Positions 28,375 through 36,187 of a stretch of 43,355 nt of DNA are shown in pieces. This DNA is from Alphaproteobacteria bacterium. Lineage in GTDB: Bacteria > Pseudomonadota > Alphaproteobacteria > UBA2136 > UBA6156. The translations under genes were made by a program, and so were the position numbers. The stretch's first letter is position 1. Each line of letters starts with the position of its first letter. The notes under the pieces are model-generated. The model saw only the letters and a list, made by a program, of their open reading frames with translations. It did no database searches and was not told where the DNA came from. The DNA lies in assembly GCA_027483385.1 (NCBI GenBank), contig JAIXUT010000070.1, positions 1 to 43,355 on the forward strand, read 5' to 3'.

Positions 28375-29466
28375 TTAAACGTTAAACCGAAAGTGCAGCA
28401 CGTCGCCATCTTGCACGATGTAGTCCTTGCCTTCCATGCGCAATTTACCCGCCTCCTTGGCGCCGAGCTCGCCTTTAAACTGCACAAAATCGGCGTAGGC
28501 GATGCACTCGGCCTTAATAAAACCCTTGGTGAAATCGGTATGAATCACGCCCGCCGCTTCTGGCGCGGCGGCACCTTTCCGGACTGTCCAGGCCCGCACT
28601 TCCTGCACGCCAGCAGTGAAGTAGGTAATCAGGCCAAGCAAGCTGTAGCCCGCGCGAATCATAATATTCAGGGTTGGTTCGGTCAGGCCTAAATCGCCTA
28701 AAAAATCGGTACGCTCGGCGGCGGGTAATTGGGCCAGCTGGGCTTCAATTTCAGCACTCACCACCACGCAGGCCGCGCCGCGTTGGCTGGCCAGGGCCTG
28801 CACCTGCACGGAAAGTTCGTTGCCGCTGGCAGCTTCACTTTCGCCCACGTTGGCTACATACAGCACAGGCTTGGCAGAAAGGAAGCCCATTTGTATGGCG
28901 TAGCGCTTGAAATCTGGCGTGGTCAGCAGCGGGCGGATGGCGTCGCCCTTGCTGAGCGCGGCCAAAATAGGTTGCAGCAAAGCCAATTCTTCGGCGGCGT
29001 GCTTATCGGATTTGGCTTTTTTTTCAATCGCCGCCAGGCGCTTTTCGGCGGTGCTGAGGTCGGCCAGCAGCAGTTCGGTTTCAATCACTTCAATATCGCG
29101 CAAAGGGTCGACGCTGCCACTGACGTGCGTCACTTCGCCCTGAAAGCACCGCACCACGTGGGCAATCGCGTCGCATTCCCGAATGTTGGCTAAAAATTGG
29201 TTGCCCAGGCCTTCGCCTTTGCTGGCACCTGCGACTAGGCCAGCGATGTCGACAAAATCGAGCTGGGTAGGGACAATTTTTTGTGGTTTTACCAGCGCGG
29301 CGAGGGCTTCGAGGCGGCTGTCGGGCACGGCCACGCGGCCCGTATTGGGTTCGATGGTGCAGAACGGAAAGTTCGCTGCCTGCGCCGCCATAGTTTGCGT
29401 GAGCGCATTAAACAGGGTGCTTTTACCCACGTTAGGGAGGCCGACAATGCCGCAACTAAAACCCAT
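28375..29466 (-). CDS. ychF: Redox-regulated ATPase YchF (OLA1 family)
   Basis: YchF is a universal Obg-like P-loop protein that binds ribosomes and prefers ATP over GTP. The 363-residue protein begins MGFSCGIVGLPNVGKSTLFN, has G3 DIAGLV, and carries NVGESE where GTPases have NKxD, the known NxxE variant of this family. A coiled-coil insertion (RLAAIEKKAKSDKHAAEELA) and a C-terminal TGS-like domain (ARVIHTDF-type: GVIHTDFTKGFIKAECIAYA, then GKDYIVQDGDVLHFRFNV) complete it. I start at the ATG at 29466 rather than 29520, because family homology begins exactly there. It follows pth after 25 bp. Confidence 0.96.
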   Translation of the reverse strand: MGFSCGIVGLPNVGKSTLFNALTQTMAAQAANFPFCTIEPNTGRVAVPDSRLEALAALVKPQKIVPTQLDFVDIAGLVAGASKGEGLGNQFLANIRECDAIAHVVRCFQGEVTHVSGSVDPLRDIEVIETELLLADLSTAEKRLAAIEKKAKSDKHAAEELALLQPILAALSKGDAIRPLLTTPDFKRYAIQMGFLSAKPVLYVANVGESEAASGNELSVQVQALASQRGAACVVVSAEIEAQLAQLPAAERTDFLGDLGLTEPTLNIMIRAGYSLLGLITYFTAGVQEVRAWTVRKGAAAPEAAGVIHTDFTKGFIKAECIAYADFVQFKGELGAKEAGKLRMEGKDYIVQDGDVLHFRFNV

Positions 29467-29491
29467 TTTGTAACCCTTTCGCTTGCAGTTG

Positions 29492-30055
29492 CTATGCCGC
29501 AGAATTGCCCAGTTTGGCAAGGGTTTCAGTGGGGGCAGCGAGCAAGCCTGGCAGGGCCTTCACCAAGCGTTGGTTTAAATCCTGTAAAGTGGCCGCTTCG
29601 GCTGGGGTAAAATTTTGCAACACGTAGTCTTCCACAGGCTGCGGGCCGGTCGGGCGGCCAATCCCTAATCGCACGCGGTGGTAGTTCGCGCCCAAAGCGG
29701 CGGTGATCGATTTCAGCCCGTTATGGCCTGCGTCACCGCCGCCCTGTTTGTATTTGGCTTTGCCCAGGGTTAAATCCAGTTCATCGTGCACCACCCATAG
29801 CTGGCTTGGGGGCACTTTGTAAAAGGTAGCAGCGGCCTGCACGCTTGATCCACTCAGGTTCATAAAGGTGTGCGGTTGTAATAGCAGTACATCGTGTTCG
29901 GCCACCTTACCTTTGCTGCTAAGCCCATGAAACTGCTTTTTCCAGGAGGGGAGGTCATAGGCTTCGCGCACCAGTTCGGTAAACAAAAAACCCGCGTTGT
30001 GGCGGGTACGGGCATATTGCAGCCCAGGGTTGCCGAGGCCGCACAGAATTATCAT
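29492..30055 (-). CDS. pth: Peptidyl-tRNA hydrolase
   Basis: Pth releases tRNA from prematurely dropped peptidyl-tRNA. The 187-residue protein shows GLGNPGLQY at its start, the catalytic His in RHNAGF, the Asn in THTFMNLSG (HTFMNLSG), HDELDL, and the GGGDAGHNGLKSI loop. I use the ATG at 30055 (MIILCGLGNPG) since the track extension has no homology. Its start overlaps the stop of the upstream pilin-like gene (ATGA), so its translation is probably coupled to that gene. pth followed by ychF is a widespread pair. Confidence 0.96.
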   Translation of the reverse strand: MIILCGLGNPGLQYARTRHNAGFLFTELVREAYDLPSWKKQFHGLSSKGKVAEHDVLLLQPHTFMNLSGSSVQAAATFYKVPPSQLWVVHDELDLTLGKAKYKQGGGDAGHNGLKSITAALGANYHRVRLGIGRPTGPQPVEDYVLQNFTPAEAATLQDLNQRLVKALPGLLAAPTETLAKLGNSAA

Positions 30056-30507
30056 AGGCAATCTATACCCCCCGTACAGGCCATCGCGGCTTGCTGTTCG
30101 GGAGACATTACAACCTGTGGTGCAGGGCAAACTGGTGGATTAAAGCTGCGGGTGCTCATGCCCGATTGATTGAGCAAGTTGCCTAGGCCCATCAGGAATC
30201 CTTCCACCAACCCTGGAATACTGGGCACCGCCGCACCAATGATGATGGAAAGAATGGCGCCAAACCAGCCGCCGCCCATGACAAGGCTCCAGAGCCCACT
30301 GAACACCAATAAAAGCCCTAATATCAGGCCTAAATTACCGGCAATCAGGGCGCGGGTATCGCAATACAGGCCTTGGGCCAGCAACCGTGAGGTCTCGCCA
30401 GTAGAAGTAGCTGGTGGGCTAGTATTGGCTAAAACTTCATGCCCCACCACCAAAAAACCCAGCAGCAGCAGGCATATCCCGAAAAGCTCACGCGGTGAGG
30501 GGTTCAT
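30052..30507 (-). CDS. Small membrane protein with TrbC/VirB2 pilin-like layout
   Basis: The 151-residue protein has a hydrophobic N-terminal segment (ELFGICLLLLGFLVVGHEVL) that could be a signal peptide cleaved after LAN, a short polar stretch, then two closely spaced hydrophobic helices (LIAGNLGLILGLLLVFSGLW and WFGAILSIIIGAAVPSI) separated by GGG. This is the layout of TrbC/VirB2 conjugative pilins. The tail is Cys- and Pro-containing (NPPVCPAPQVV). No other type IV secretion gene is present, so the likeness may be superficial. An earlier start at 30534 exists. It overlaps pth as ATGA and follows the reductase gene by 33 bp. Confidence 0.55.
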   Translation of the reverse strand: MNPSPRELFGICLLLLGFLVVGHEVLANTSPPATSTGETSRLLAQGLYCDTRALIAGNLGLILGLLLVFSGLWSLVMGGGWFGAILSIIIGAAVPSIPGLVEGFLMGLGNLLNQSGMSTRSFNPPVCPAPQVVMSPEQQAAMACTGGIDCL

Positions 30508-30540
30508 GGTATTAAGTGTAGGGCGCAGCCGCATGAAATG

Positions 30541-31581
30541 CTAGATTTTATCCATAACCTGCCCGCTTGGCACACCCTTGCTGGTGCTATATTGCACCTT
30601 GTACTTCTTTTCGGGGTGAATCAGGGCCTGGCAGGTTTTGGCGGCCACCGCAGCTTCGGCAAAACCGGTGAGAATCAGCGGCACTTTGCCTTCATAAGCC
30701 GCCATATCGCCAATGCATAACAACCCTTTACGGCGGGTTTGCATGGTGGTGCGGTCAACTGTAATCGTGCCGCGTTCCAGGCCCAAATCCCAACCTTCGA
30801 GTGCCCCCACTTGGGGCTGTAGGCCAAAACAGCATACCAAGGCCGTGGCGGCGAGGGTAGTCGGCTGGCCATTGGGGTCGGTCAGCGTCAGGCTGGTTAA
30901 ATGGCCATCTTCACCATGAAGCGCAGCAATTTCGGTGGGGGTATGCAGCGTGACTTGGCCAGCTTGCACATGGGCCTGCAATTGCGCCAGACTGGCTTCG
31001 GCGGCCCTGAAATCGGTGCGGCGGTGCACCACGTGCACGTGCTGGGCGAGGCTCGCCAGTTCGATAGCCCAGTCGACGGCGCTGTCGCCACCGCCTGCAA
31101 TCACAATGGTTTGCCCCGTAAACTTCGCCTTGTGTGTGATGGCGTAGCTAACCGCGCCACTGGCCTCAAATTCTGGTAAATTGGCCAAGCCCGCAGGTTT
31201 GCGCGGCGCGAACAGGCCCCCGCCGCCCGCGATAATCACCACCTTGGCCTGCACGGTCTGGCCGTTTGCGCGGGTTAACATAAAGCCTGTATTGTCGGGC
31301 AATTCTTGCAAATCGGTCACAGCCTCGTGCAACAAATAGGTGGGTTGGTAGGGTGCGGCCTGTTGCTGCAGGTTCTTGATTAAATCGGCGGCCAGAATGT
31401 AGGGGTGGCCTGGGGCGTCGTAAATCGGCTTTTCGGGGTAGAGCGCCGTTAATTGCCCGCCAACCTGGGGGAGGCTATCCAGCACCACGGCCTTATAGCC
31501 CATAAACCCTGCTTCAAAGACCATAAACAGGCCGGCGGGGCCGGCGCCAATAATCGCAACATCGGTGGTAAAATCGGGCAT
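30541..31581 (-). CDS. TrxR-like ferredoxin/flavodoxin-NADP+ reductase
   Basis: The 346-residue flavoprotein has an FAD-binding start (DVAIIGAGPAGLFMVFEAG), the GGQLTALYPEKPIYD stretch diagnostic of the YumC-type, thioredoxin-reductase-like ferredoxin-NADP+ reductases, an NADP-binding site (TIVIAGGGDSAVDWAIEL, VVHRRTDFRA) and the second FAD motif GLLCIGDMAAYEG. The redox CxxC of true thioredoxin reductases is absent, which supports the FNR assignment. It transfers electrons between NADPH and a ferredoxin or flavodoxin. It is the first gene of the five-gene minus run and is divergent from a lipoprotein and the HdrB-like gene. Confidence 0.88.
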   Translation of the reverse strand: MPDFTTDVAIIGAGPAGLFMVFEAGFMGYKAVVLDSLPQVGGQLTALYPEKPIYDAPGHPYILAADLIKNLQQQAAPYQPTYLLHEAVTDLQELPDNTGFMLTRANGQTVQAKVVIIAGGGGLFAPRKPAGLANLPEFEASGAVSYAITHKAKFTGQTIVIAGGGDSAVDWAIELASLAQHVHVVHRRTDFRAAEASLAQLQAHVQAGQVTLHTPTEIAALHGEDGHLTSLTLTDPNGQPTTLAATALVCCFGLQPQVGALEGWDLGLERGTITVDRTTMQTRRKGLLCIGDMAAYEGKVPLILTGFAEAAVAAKTCQALIHPEKKYKVQYSTSKGVPSGQVMDKI

Positions 31582-31596
31582 GCAAGATTGCTAACA

Positions 31597-31610
31597 CCCT
31601 TGACCAAGGG
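31597..31610. promoter_or_regulatory. Palindrome in the fnr/lipoprotein divergent region
   Basis: CCCTTG, two bases, CAAGGG is a perfect inverted repeat centred in the 55 bp between divergent start codons. It overlaps the candidate -35 (TTGACC) of the plus-strand gene, so it could be an operator. It is a single copy, so this is tentative. Confidence 0.3.
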
Positions 31611-31629
31611 GGGCAACCCTCGGCATTGT
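31600..31629 (+). promoter_or_regulatory. Candidate leaderless promoter for the small lipoprotein
   Basis: TTGACC (31600-31605), an 18-bp spacer and CATTGT (31624-31629) would start RNA at about the ATG at 31637. No Shine-Dalgarno precedes that ATG. The -10 is weak. Confidence 0.3.
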
Positions 31630-31636
31630 GTGAACA

Positions 31637-31750
31637 ATGAAAAAACATTTATGGGTATGGTGCATGGTACCAATGTTCCTGGCTGGCTGTGCGCAGGTGG
31701 TTGCGCCGCCCAAGCCCGCCGATAAAATCGAAGCTTCAAAGCAGTATTAG
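31637..31750 (+). CDS. 37-residue lipoprotein (not in ORF track)
   Basis: An ATG at 31637 opens MKKHLWVWCMVPMFLAGC, which has a basic n-region, a hydrophobic stretch and a lipobox LAGC with Cys at position 18, then a 19-residue mature tail (AQVVAPPKPADKIEASKQY) ending at TAG. This is the architecture of tiny proteobacterial lipoproteins. It is too short for the track. It lies directly upstream of the HdrB-like gene (18 bp before its ATG) and is probably cotranscribed with it. The Pro/Lys tail suggests a small envelope tether or leader protein. No function can be assigned. Confidence 0.65.
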   Translation: MKKHLWVWCMVPMFLAGCAQVVAPPKPADKIEASKQY

Positions 31751-31767
31751 TGAATAAGGATAATAAT

Positions 31768-32673
31768 ATGGGCCTTTCCCAAAACTTGAACTATGCCTAT
31801 TACCCAGGTTGTGCCGCCAAACAAATCCAGAAGGAGGCGGATTGGTCAGCCCAAGCCATTTGCAAGCAACTGGGGATAACCCTGCGCGATATGCCAAGCG
31901 CTACCTGCTGCGGGGCAGGGAATTTGCAGGAGCACGACTTGGCCGCTGCCTTGGCAATTAATGCCCGGATTTTTAGCCAGGCCGAAGCGATGGGGATGGA
32001 TATTGTGACCATCTGTAACACCTGCTTGCAAACCTTTGCCTATGCCAATCACCGCCTGGTGAACGAACCAACTTTACGGGCTGAAATTAATGCCGTGCTG
32101 GAAAAGGCTGGCGTGCGGCCCTACCAAGGCACGGTTGAGGTGAAGCACTTAATTTGGGTGCTGGTGGAAGAAGTAGGCACCGAAAAACTGAAGCAGCACC
32201 TTAAAAACCCCTTAAATGGCCTTAAAGTCGCGCCGTTTTACGGCTGCCACGCCATGCGCCCAAGCGAAATTTTTATGGGGCGCGGTGGTACTGTGAACGG
32301 GCCCAAATATTTGGAAACCCTGATTGCCACCCTGGGCGGTAGCAGCGTGGATTACTACGGCAAGGATAAATGCTGCGGCTTCCATTATATGTTGGTGAAC
32401 GAAAAAGAATTTCTGCACATGAGCGGCGGACATAGCCTGGAAGCCAAAAATGCTGGGGCGGACGTGATGGTCTCGCCCTGCACTCTGTGCGATTTTGCGC
32501 TTGGCGCCTACCAAAGCCGTAGTGAAAAAGCGATGGGGGTGAGCATCGGGCTGCCTGAAATGAATATTTCGCAACTGGTGGGTAAGGCGTTTGGGCTGGA
32601 TGAAAAAACGCTGGGTTTTAGCCGCCTGAGTGTGGACCCAAGCCCTGCGCTGCAAGCCCGTGGGATTCGTTAA
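31768..32673 (+). CDS. HdrB/SdhE-type CCG-domain iron-sulfur protein
   Basis: This 301-residue protein has two cysteine-rich CCG domains of the kind found in heterodisulfide reductase subunit B and in the E-type succinate:quinone reductase subunit. The first is Cys15, then CCG at 47-49, then CNTC at 83-86. The second is built from FYGCHAMRP, KCCGFHY and SPCTLC. These motifs bind unusual 4Fe-4S clusters that handle thiol/disulfide or quinone chemistry. The ATG at 31768 has AAGGAT upstream and is preferred to the track's GTG at 31750. No HdrA, HdrC, SdhA or SdhB lies nearby, so its electron partners are elsewhere; the divergent ferredoxin-NADP reductase is a speculative one. Confidence 0.85.
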   Translation: MGLSQNLNYAYYPGCAAKQIQKEADWSAQAICKQLGITLRDMPSATCCGAGNLQEHDLAAALAINARIFSQAEAMGMDIVTICNTCLQTFAYANHRLVNEPTLRAEINAVLEKAGVRPYQGTVEVKHLIWVLVEEVGTEKLKQHLKNPLNGLKVAPFYGCHAMRPSEIFMGRGGTVNGPKYLETLIATLGGSSVDYYGKDKCCGFHYMLVNEKEFLHMSGGHSLEAKNAGADVMVSPCTLCDFALGAYQSRSEKAMGVSIGLPEMNISQLVGKAFGLDEKTLGFSRLSVDPSPALQARGIR

Positions 32674-32699
32674 TTAAAAACTTAGGAAGGATACACCCG

Positions 32700-33002
32700 A
32701 TGAAAAATGACCTGTTTACATTGGCCCTGATTTTGTGCGTAATGTTCCTTGCAGCCAACGGGATGGCCCAAGAAGCAGCGGAGGGGACTGAAACCTTTGC
32801 GCCCGTGGTGGAAGGGTTGAATCAGGCTATGCAAACGCCTTTAAATAGGCCCATCAGCGGCGAGGGACTGGAAGCCTGGTTTTTTAGTTTTCTGGAAAAA
32901 TTGTTTAACTTGGTCGGGCAATTTATTATTCAAATCTTGCAGCAGGTTTTCGCAGGGATTGGTGGACTCTTGACGGGCGGAGCCCCTGCCACCAACGTTT
33001 AA
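32700..33002 (+). CDS. Small exported membrane protein of unknown function
   Basis: The 100-residue product has an AGGAAGG ribosome site and a likely signal peptide (MKNDLFTLALILCVMFLAAN, with cleavage around GMAQ). The mature part is acidic at first (EAAEGTETFAPVVEGLNQ), then has one amphipathic-to-hydrophobic segment (KLFNLVGQFIIQILQQVFAG) and a Gly-rich end (GIGGLLTGGAP). It could be peripheral to the membrane or insert a helix. I do not recognise it. It sits between the HdrB-like gene and the M48 protease, 19 bp upstream of the latter, in one apparent transcription unit. Confidence 0.65.
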   Translation: MKNDLFTLALILCVMFLAANGMAQEAAEGTETFAPVVEGLNQAMQTPLNRPISGEGLEAWFFSFLEKLFNLVGQFIIQILQQVFAGIGGLLTGGAPATNV

Positions 33003-33021
33003 ATAAATTGGGGGTTGAAGT

Positions 33022-34584
33022 ATGAAACATTTCGCTGTTGGGCTGGCAGCAGTTGTGCTGCTGGGTGGGTGTGCCGCCAATCCGGCCACGGGCGGACGTA
33101 GCTTTAGCCTTGTCAGTGCTGCGCATGAACGTGAAATTGGCAACCAGACCGCCAACGAGCATTTAAAAAAATACGGCCTCTATCGGCCCGAAAGCCGTGT
33201 AACGGCTTACGTGATGAACCTGTGCCGCACCACTTGGGCCGCCACCGAAATGGCGGCCGAGCCCGTGCAGTGCATCTTTTTAAACAGTGAAGAATTTAAT
33301 GCCTGGGCCACACCCGGTTACATTAATGTGTATCGTGGCCTGTTGCCCTACATGCAAAGCGAAGCCCAGTTGGTAAGCGTGATTGGCCACGAGGCAGGCC
33401 ACGTGACCGCCAAACACGTGGGCAGCCGGATGACGGCAGGCGTGGTGGGCGGTGTGCTCGGGGCGTTGGCGGGTGCGTATATCGGCCAACAAACCAACAA
33501 TGGGGCAGCGGTGCAGGCCACCAATATGCTGATTGGCGCAGGGGTAGGGGCTGGCATCGCTGCCTACAGCCGTAGCCAGGAAACCCAGGCCGATGAACTG
33601 GGCATGCGCTACATGGAACGCATGGGTTACGACAAGCGCGAAAGTGCGGGCATGGTGCAAGCCATGCTGCGCCACGAGCAGTACCAAAAAGAGGTTGCAC
33701 GGCTGTTTAACAACGGCCAAGCGGTGGGGCAAGGCGGCCTCAGCGGCCTGTTTGCCAGTCACCCCGCCACCGAAGGTCGGGCCGCCTACGCGGCCCAAGT
33801 GGCGGGCGGCTGGCCCGATGGTGGCCTGCGCTTGCCTGCAGGAATTACGCCAGCCACCACCGCCGATGACCCGCAAGGCAGCAAGCGCTTTCATCAGCAA
33901 ATTGAAGGATTAAGTTACGGCCCGCAGCCCCAGTATGGCATTGCCAGCCGCGATACCTTAACCTTCCCGCAGGCCCGCGTTGGGTTGCAGTTCCCCAGTG
34001 GCTTTTTGTTCGAGTTTGCAGGCTTTAACGATGCTAAAAAAACCACTCTGTGGCAGGCCGTTCATGCCGAAAGCCTGGTACAGGCCCGCGTGGTGATGGT
34101 GCCTTTTAAGGCGGGGATGAACGTGGGCTTTGTGTTGCAAGATGCACTGGGCTTTAAGGGGGAGTTACAACGACTGGAGCTGAAAGCTGCCAACAAACCC
34201 CAATATGCCGAAGCCTACACGGGCGTTGCCACTGCGGGTAGCAAGCCCGCCAGGCTGGTGGCTTTTGCTTTACCTGGCACAGAAAATTTGGTGGTGGTGA
34301 ACTTTATTTTCCAAAATGCCAATCAGCGTGAGCGCGAACAGGCGGCCCTGTTGGCCAGCTTGCAGCAAAGCATATTTTATAGTGCCGAGGCTGCCAAGCG
34401 CTTGCAACCGCTGGAGATTCGGACGTTCATGGCAAGTGCGGGTGACACCGTGGCCCGCCGTGCCGCCCAATTGCCGCAAGGGGCGCTCCGCAGCGAATGG
34501 TTTCGTGCCCTGAACGGCATGGAGGCTGACGAGGAACTGCGGGTGGGCCAGTGGTACAAGCGTGTGGCCGACGTTAACAATTAA
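33022..34584 (+). CDS. M48-family metalloprotease lipoprotein (BepA/LoiP-like)
   Basis: The 520-residue lipoprotein has a lipobox LLGGC (Cys17) and an M48 zinc protease domain: SEEFNAWATPGYINVYRGLL, the HExxH motif as IGHEAGHVTAKH, a Gly-rich helical insertion (AGVVGGVLGALAGAYIG), and the third-ligand region SQETQADELGMRYM. A second domain of about 230 residues follows (QARVGLQFPSGFLFEFAGF, ENLVVVNFIFQNANQ) and ends in a segment like those of TPR-free Loi-type proteases (IRTFMASAGDTVARRA). Such proteases trim misfolded outer-membrane proteins in the periplasm. The two SIMPL proteins follow in the same orientation. Confidence 0.9.
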   Translation: MKHFAVGLAAVVLLGGCAANPATGGRSFSLVSAAHEREIGNQTANEHLKKYGLYRPESRVTAYVMNLCRTTWAATEMAAEPVQCIFLNSEEFNAWATPGYINVYRGLLPYMQSEAQLVSVIGHEAGHVTAKHVGSRMTAGVVGGVLGALAGAYIGQQTNNGAAVQATNMLIGAGVGAGIAAYSRSQETQADELGMRYMERMGYDKRESAGMVQAMLRHEQYQKEVARLFNNGQAVGQGGLSGLFASHPATEGRAAYAAQVAGGWPDGGLRLPAGITPATTADDPQGSKRFHQQIEGLSYGPQPQYGIASRDTLTFPQARVGLQFPSGFLFEFAGFNDAKKTTLWQAVHAESLVQARVVMVPFKAGMNVGFVLQDALGFKGELQRLELKAANKPQYAEAYTGVATAGSKPARLVAFALPGTENLVVVNFIFQNANQREREQAALLASLQQSIFYSAEAAKRLQPLEIRTFMASAGDTVARRAAQLPQGALRSEWFRALNGMEADEELRVGQWYKRVADVNN

Positions 34585-34610
34585 ACGATTCAGAACAGGA
34601 AGCCGCCGCA

Positions 34611-35339
34611 ATGACTGAAAAATCCACGCCAAACCTTTCGCCCGAGTGGCAACTGAACCAGCTGGTGTGGGTAGTGGCCGCGTTGGCCTTTGCTTGGGTG
34701 CTGGGTAGCCAGATTGCCAGCATCAAAACCGCCGACCGCACGGTGCAGGTGCGTGGTGCAGCCGAGCTGCCCGTGCGCGCCGATATTGCGACCTGGACTT
34801 TGGGCGTGACCGGCACCGCCGAAACGTTGGCAGCTGCGCAAGCGCAGGTAAGTACCGACAGCCAAAAAATTCGGGATTTTTTGGTGGCGCAGGGTGTGCC
34901 AGCGGCCGATCTGGGGAGCCTCAATATTACCGTGACCGATGCCCGCGCCAACCAGTACAACAACAATTTTACCGGCCCGCGCTTTAGTGTGCAGGGTGGG
35001 GTTTTGGTGCGCACAGCCGCCCTGGAAGCCCTGCAGCAGGCGCGCAATAACCTGGATAAACTGGTGGGTGCGGAGGTGATTTTAACGAGCAGCTGGGGCC
35101 CCAACTATGCCTTTACCAAACTGAATGACTACAAGCCTGAATTGTTGAGCAAGGCCACAGCGGCGGCGCGGGAAGCGGCAGAACAATTTGCTGCCGATGC
35201 GGGTGCCACGGTGAAGGGGATTCGGCGTGCCACGCAAGGCAGCGTGGAAGTTTTGGGCCGCGATGAATTTACGGGCGAAAGCGAGCAGCTGGAAAAACGC
35301 CTGCGCTTAGTGACCACCGTAAATTATGATATTCGCTAG
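34611..35339 (+). CDS. SIMPL-domain (DUF541) protein, membrane-anchored
   Basis: The 242-residue protein has an N-terminal anchor (LVWVVAALAFAWVLGSQIAS) after a short cytoplasmic tail and a SIMPL/DUF541 domain starting RTVQVRGAAELPVRADIATW, with TGTAETLAAAQAQVSTDSQK and the C-terminal helix LLSKATAAAREAAEQFAADA. The family (for example BP26/Omp28 and YggE) forms oligomeric periplasmic rings of uncertain role in envelope stress. An AGGA lies upstream of the ATG. It starts 26 bp after the M48 gene and precedes a second SIMPL gene. Confidence 0.87.
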   Translation: MTEKSTPNLSPEWQLNQLVWVVAALAFAWVLGSQIASIKTADRTVQVRGAAELPVRADIATWTLGVTGTAETLAAAQAQVSTDSQKIRDFLVAQGVPAADLGSLNITVTDARANQYNNNFTGPRFSVQGGVLVRTAALEALQQARNNLDKLVGAEVILTSSWGPNYAFTKLNDYKPELLSKATAAAREAAEQFAADAGATVKGIRRATQGSVEVLGRDEFTGESEQLEKRLRLVTTVNYDIR

Positions 35340-35368
35340 TAATAAAAAAAACAAAAAAGTACCGAACC

Positions 35369-36145
35369 ATGAAACACACTTTACTTGGCGCAGTCCTCAT
35401 GAGTGGCGCTGCTTTGCTTGCCTTGCCAACCATGGCGCAAGATTGCAGCCAGTGCCGTAAGGATGACGGCAGCACGGCGCTCACACTTTCTGCCGAGGCC
35501 CGCCGCACGGTGGCGCAAGACCGCGTGACGGCGGTATTGAATGTGGAAGGTACCGGCAAGAGCGTGCAAGAAGCGCAACGCAAAGTGAACGAAAAAATGC
35601 AGCAGGCGCGCGGCCTTTATAGCAAAGTGCAGGGCCTGAAGGTGACGACTGGCAGCTACAACACCTGGAAGAATTACCCACCCGAGCCAGCCCCCAAGCC
35701 CAACGGCCAACCTGCCTGGAGCCCTGCCGAGCGTGAAGCCAAGGCGTTCTGGCAGGCCAATCAGCAGCTGAATATTGACGGCGCCAACCGCGATGACATT
35801 TTAAAATTGGTCGGCAATTTGCAGCAGGCAGGCTTTGGCGTGAACGGGATTAATTTTTACCTTTCCCGCGAGGCCAGCGATGCGCTGCGCGATGAACTGA
35901 CCACCGAGGCGCTGAAAAATATTAAAACCCGCGCGGGCAGCATGGCCAGGGCGCTGGGCATGAACAAGGTGCGCTTTGTGCGGATTGATACCAACGGCTT
36001 TAACCCGCAGCCCATGCCTTACGCCCTGATGGCGCGCTCGGCAAAAGTAGAGATGGCTGGTGATGCGATGCCCGAGCCCGTGGCCCAAGGTGGCGAAAGT
36101 GATGTGCAGGTGAGTGTGACAGCCGAAGTGCGTCTGAGCGAATAA
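35369..36145 (+). CDS. SIMPL-domain (DUF541) protein, exported
   Basis: The 258-residue protein has a cleavable signal peptide (MKHTLLGAVLMSGAALLALP, cleavage after TMA) and a SIMPL domain: ALTLSAEARRTVAQDRVTAV, NVEGTGKSVQEAQRKVNEKM, SYNTWKNYPPEP, and the C-terminal helix LTTEALKNIKTRAGSMARAL. A CxxC pair (DCSQCRKDD) lies immediately after the signal, unlike its neighbour. It is soluble where the upstream paralogue is anchored, so the two could form mixed assemblies. A terminator closes the unit just downstream. The ribosome site is poor and A-rich. Confidence 0.88.
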   Translation: MKHTLLGAVLMSGAALLALPTMAQDCSQCRKDDGSTALTLSAEARRTVAQDRVTAVLNVEGTGKSVQEAQRKVNEKMQQARGLYSKVQGLKVTTGSYNTWKNYPPEPAPKPNGQPAWSPAEREAKAFWQANQQLNIDGANRDDILKLVGNLQQAGFGVNGINFYLSREASDALRDELTTEALKNIKTRAGSMARALGMNKVRFVRIDTNGFNPQPMPYALMARSAKVEMAGDAMPEPVAQGGESDVQVSVTAEVRLSE

Positions 36146-36155
36146 CCTGCCCGTA

Positions 36156-36184
36156 ATAAAAAGCCGCCTTAGGGCGGTTTTTTT
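36156..36184. terminator. Bidirectional rho-independent terminator
   Basis: AAAAAGCCGCC and GGCGGTTTTTTT flank a four-base loop, giving a GC stem with an A-run on one side and a T-run on the other. It lies between the convergent SIMPL gene (+) and holC (-) and can end both. Confidence 0.9.
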
Positions 36185-36187
36185 GGT

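Noticed and set aside
28780-28860. YchF without an NKxD motif
   Set aside because: NxxE in this position is the known state of YchF/OLA1 ATPases.
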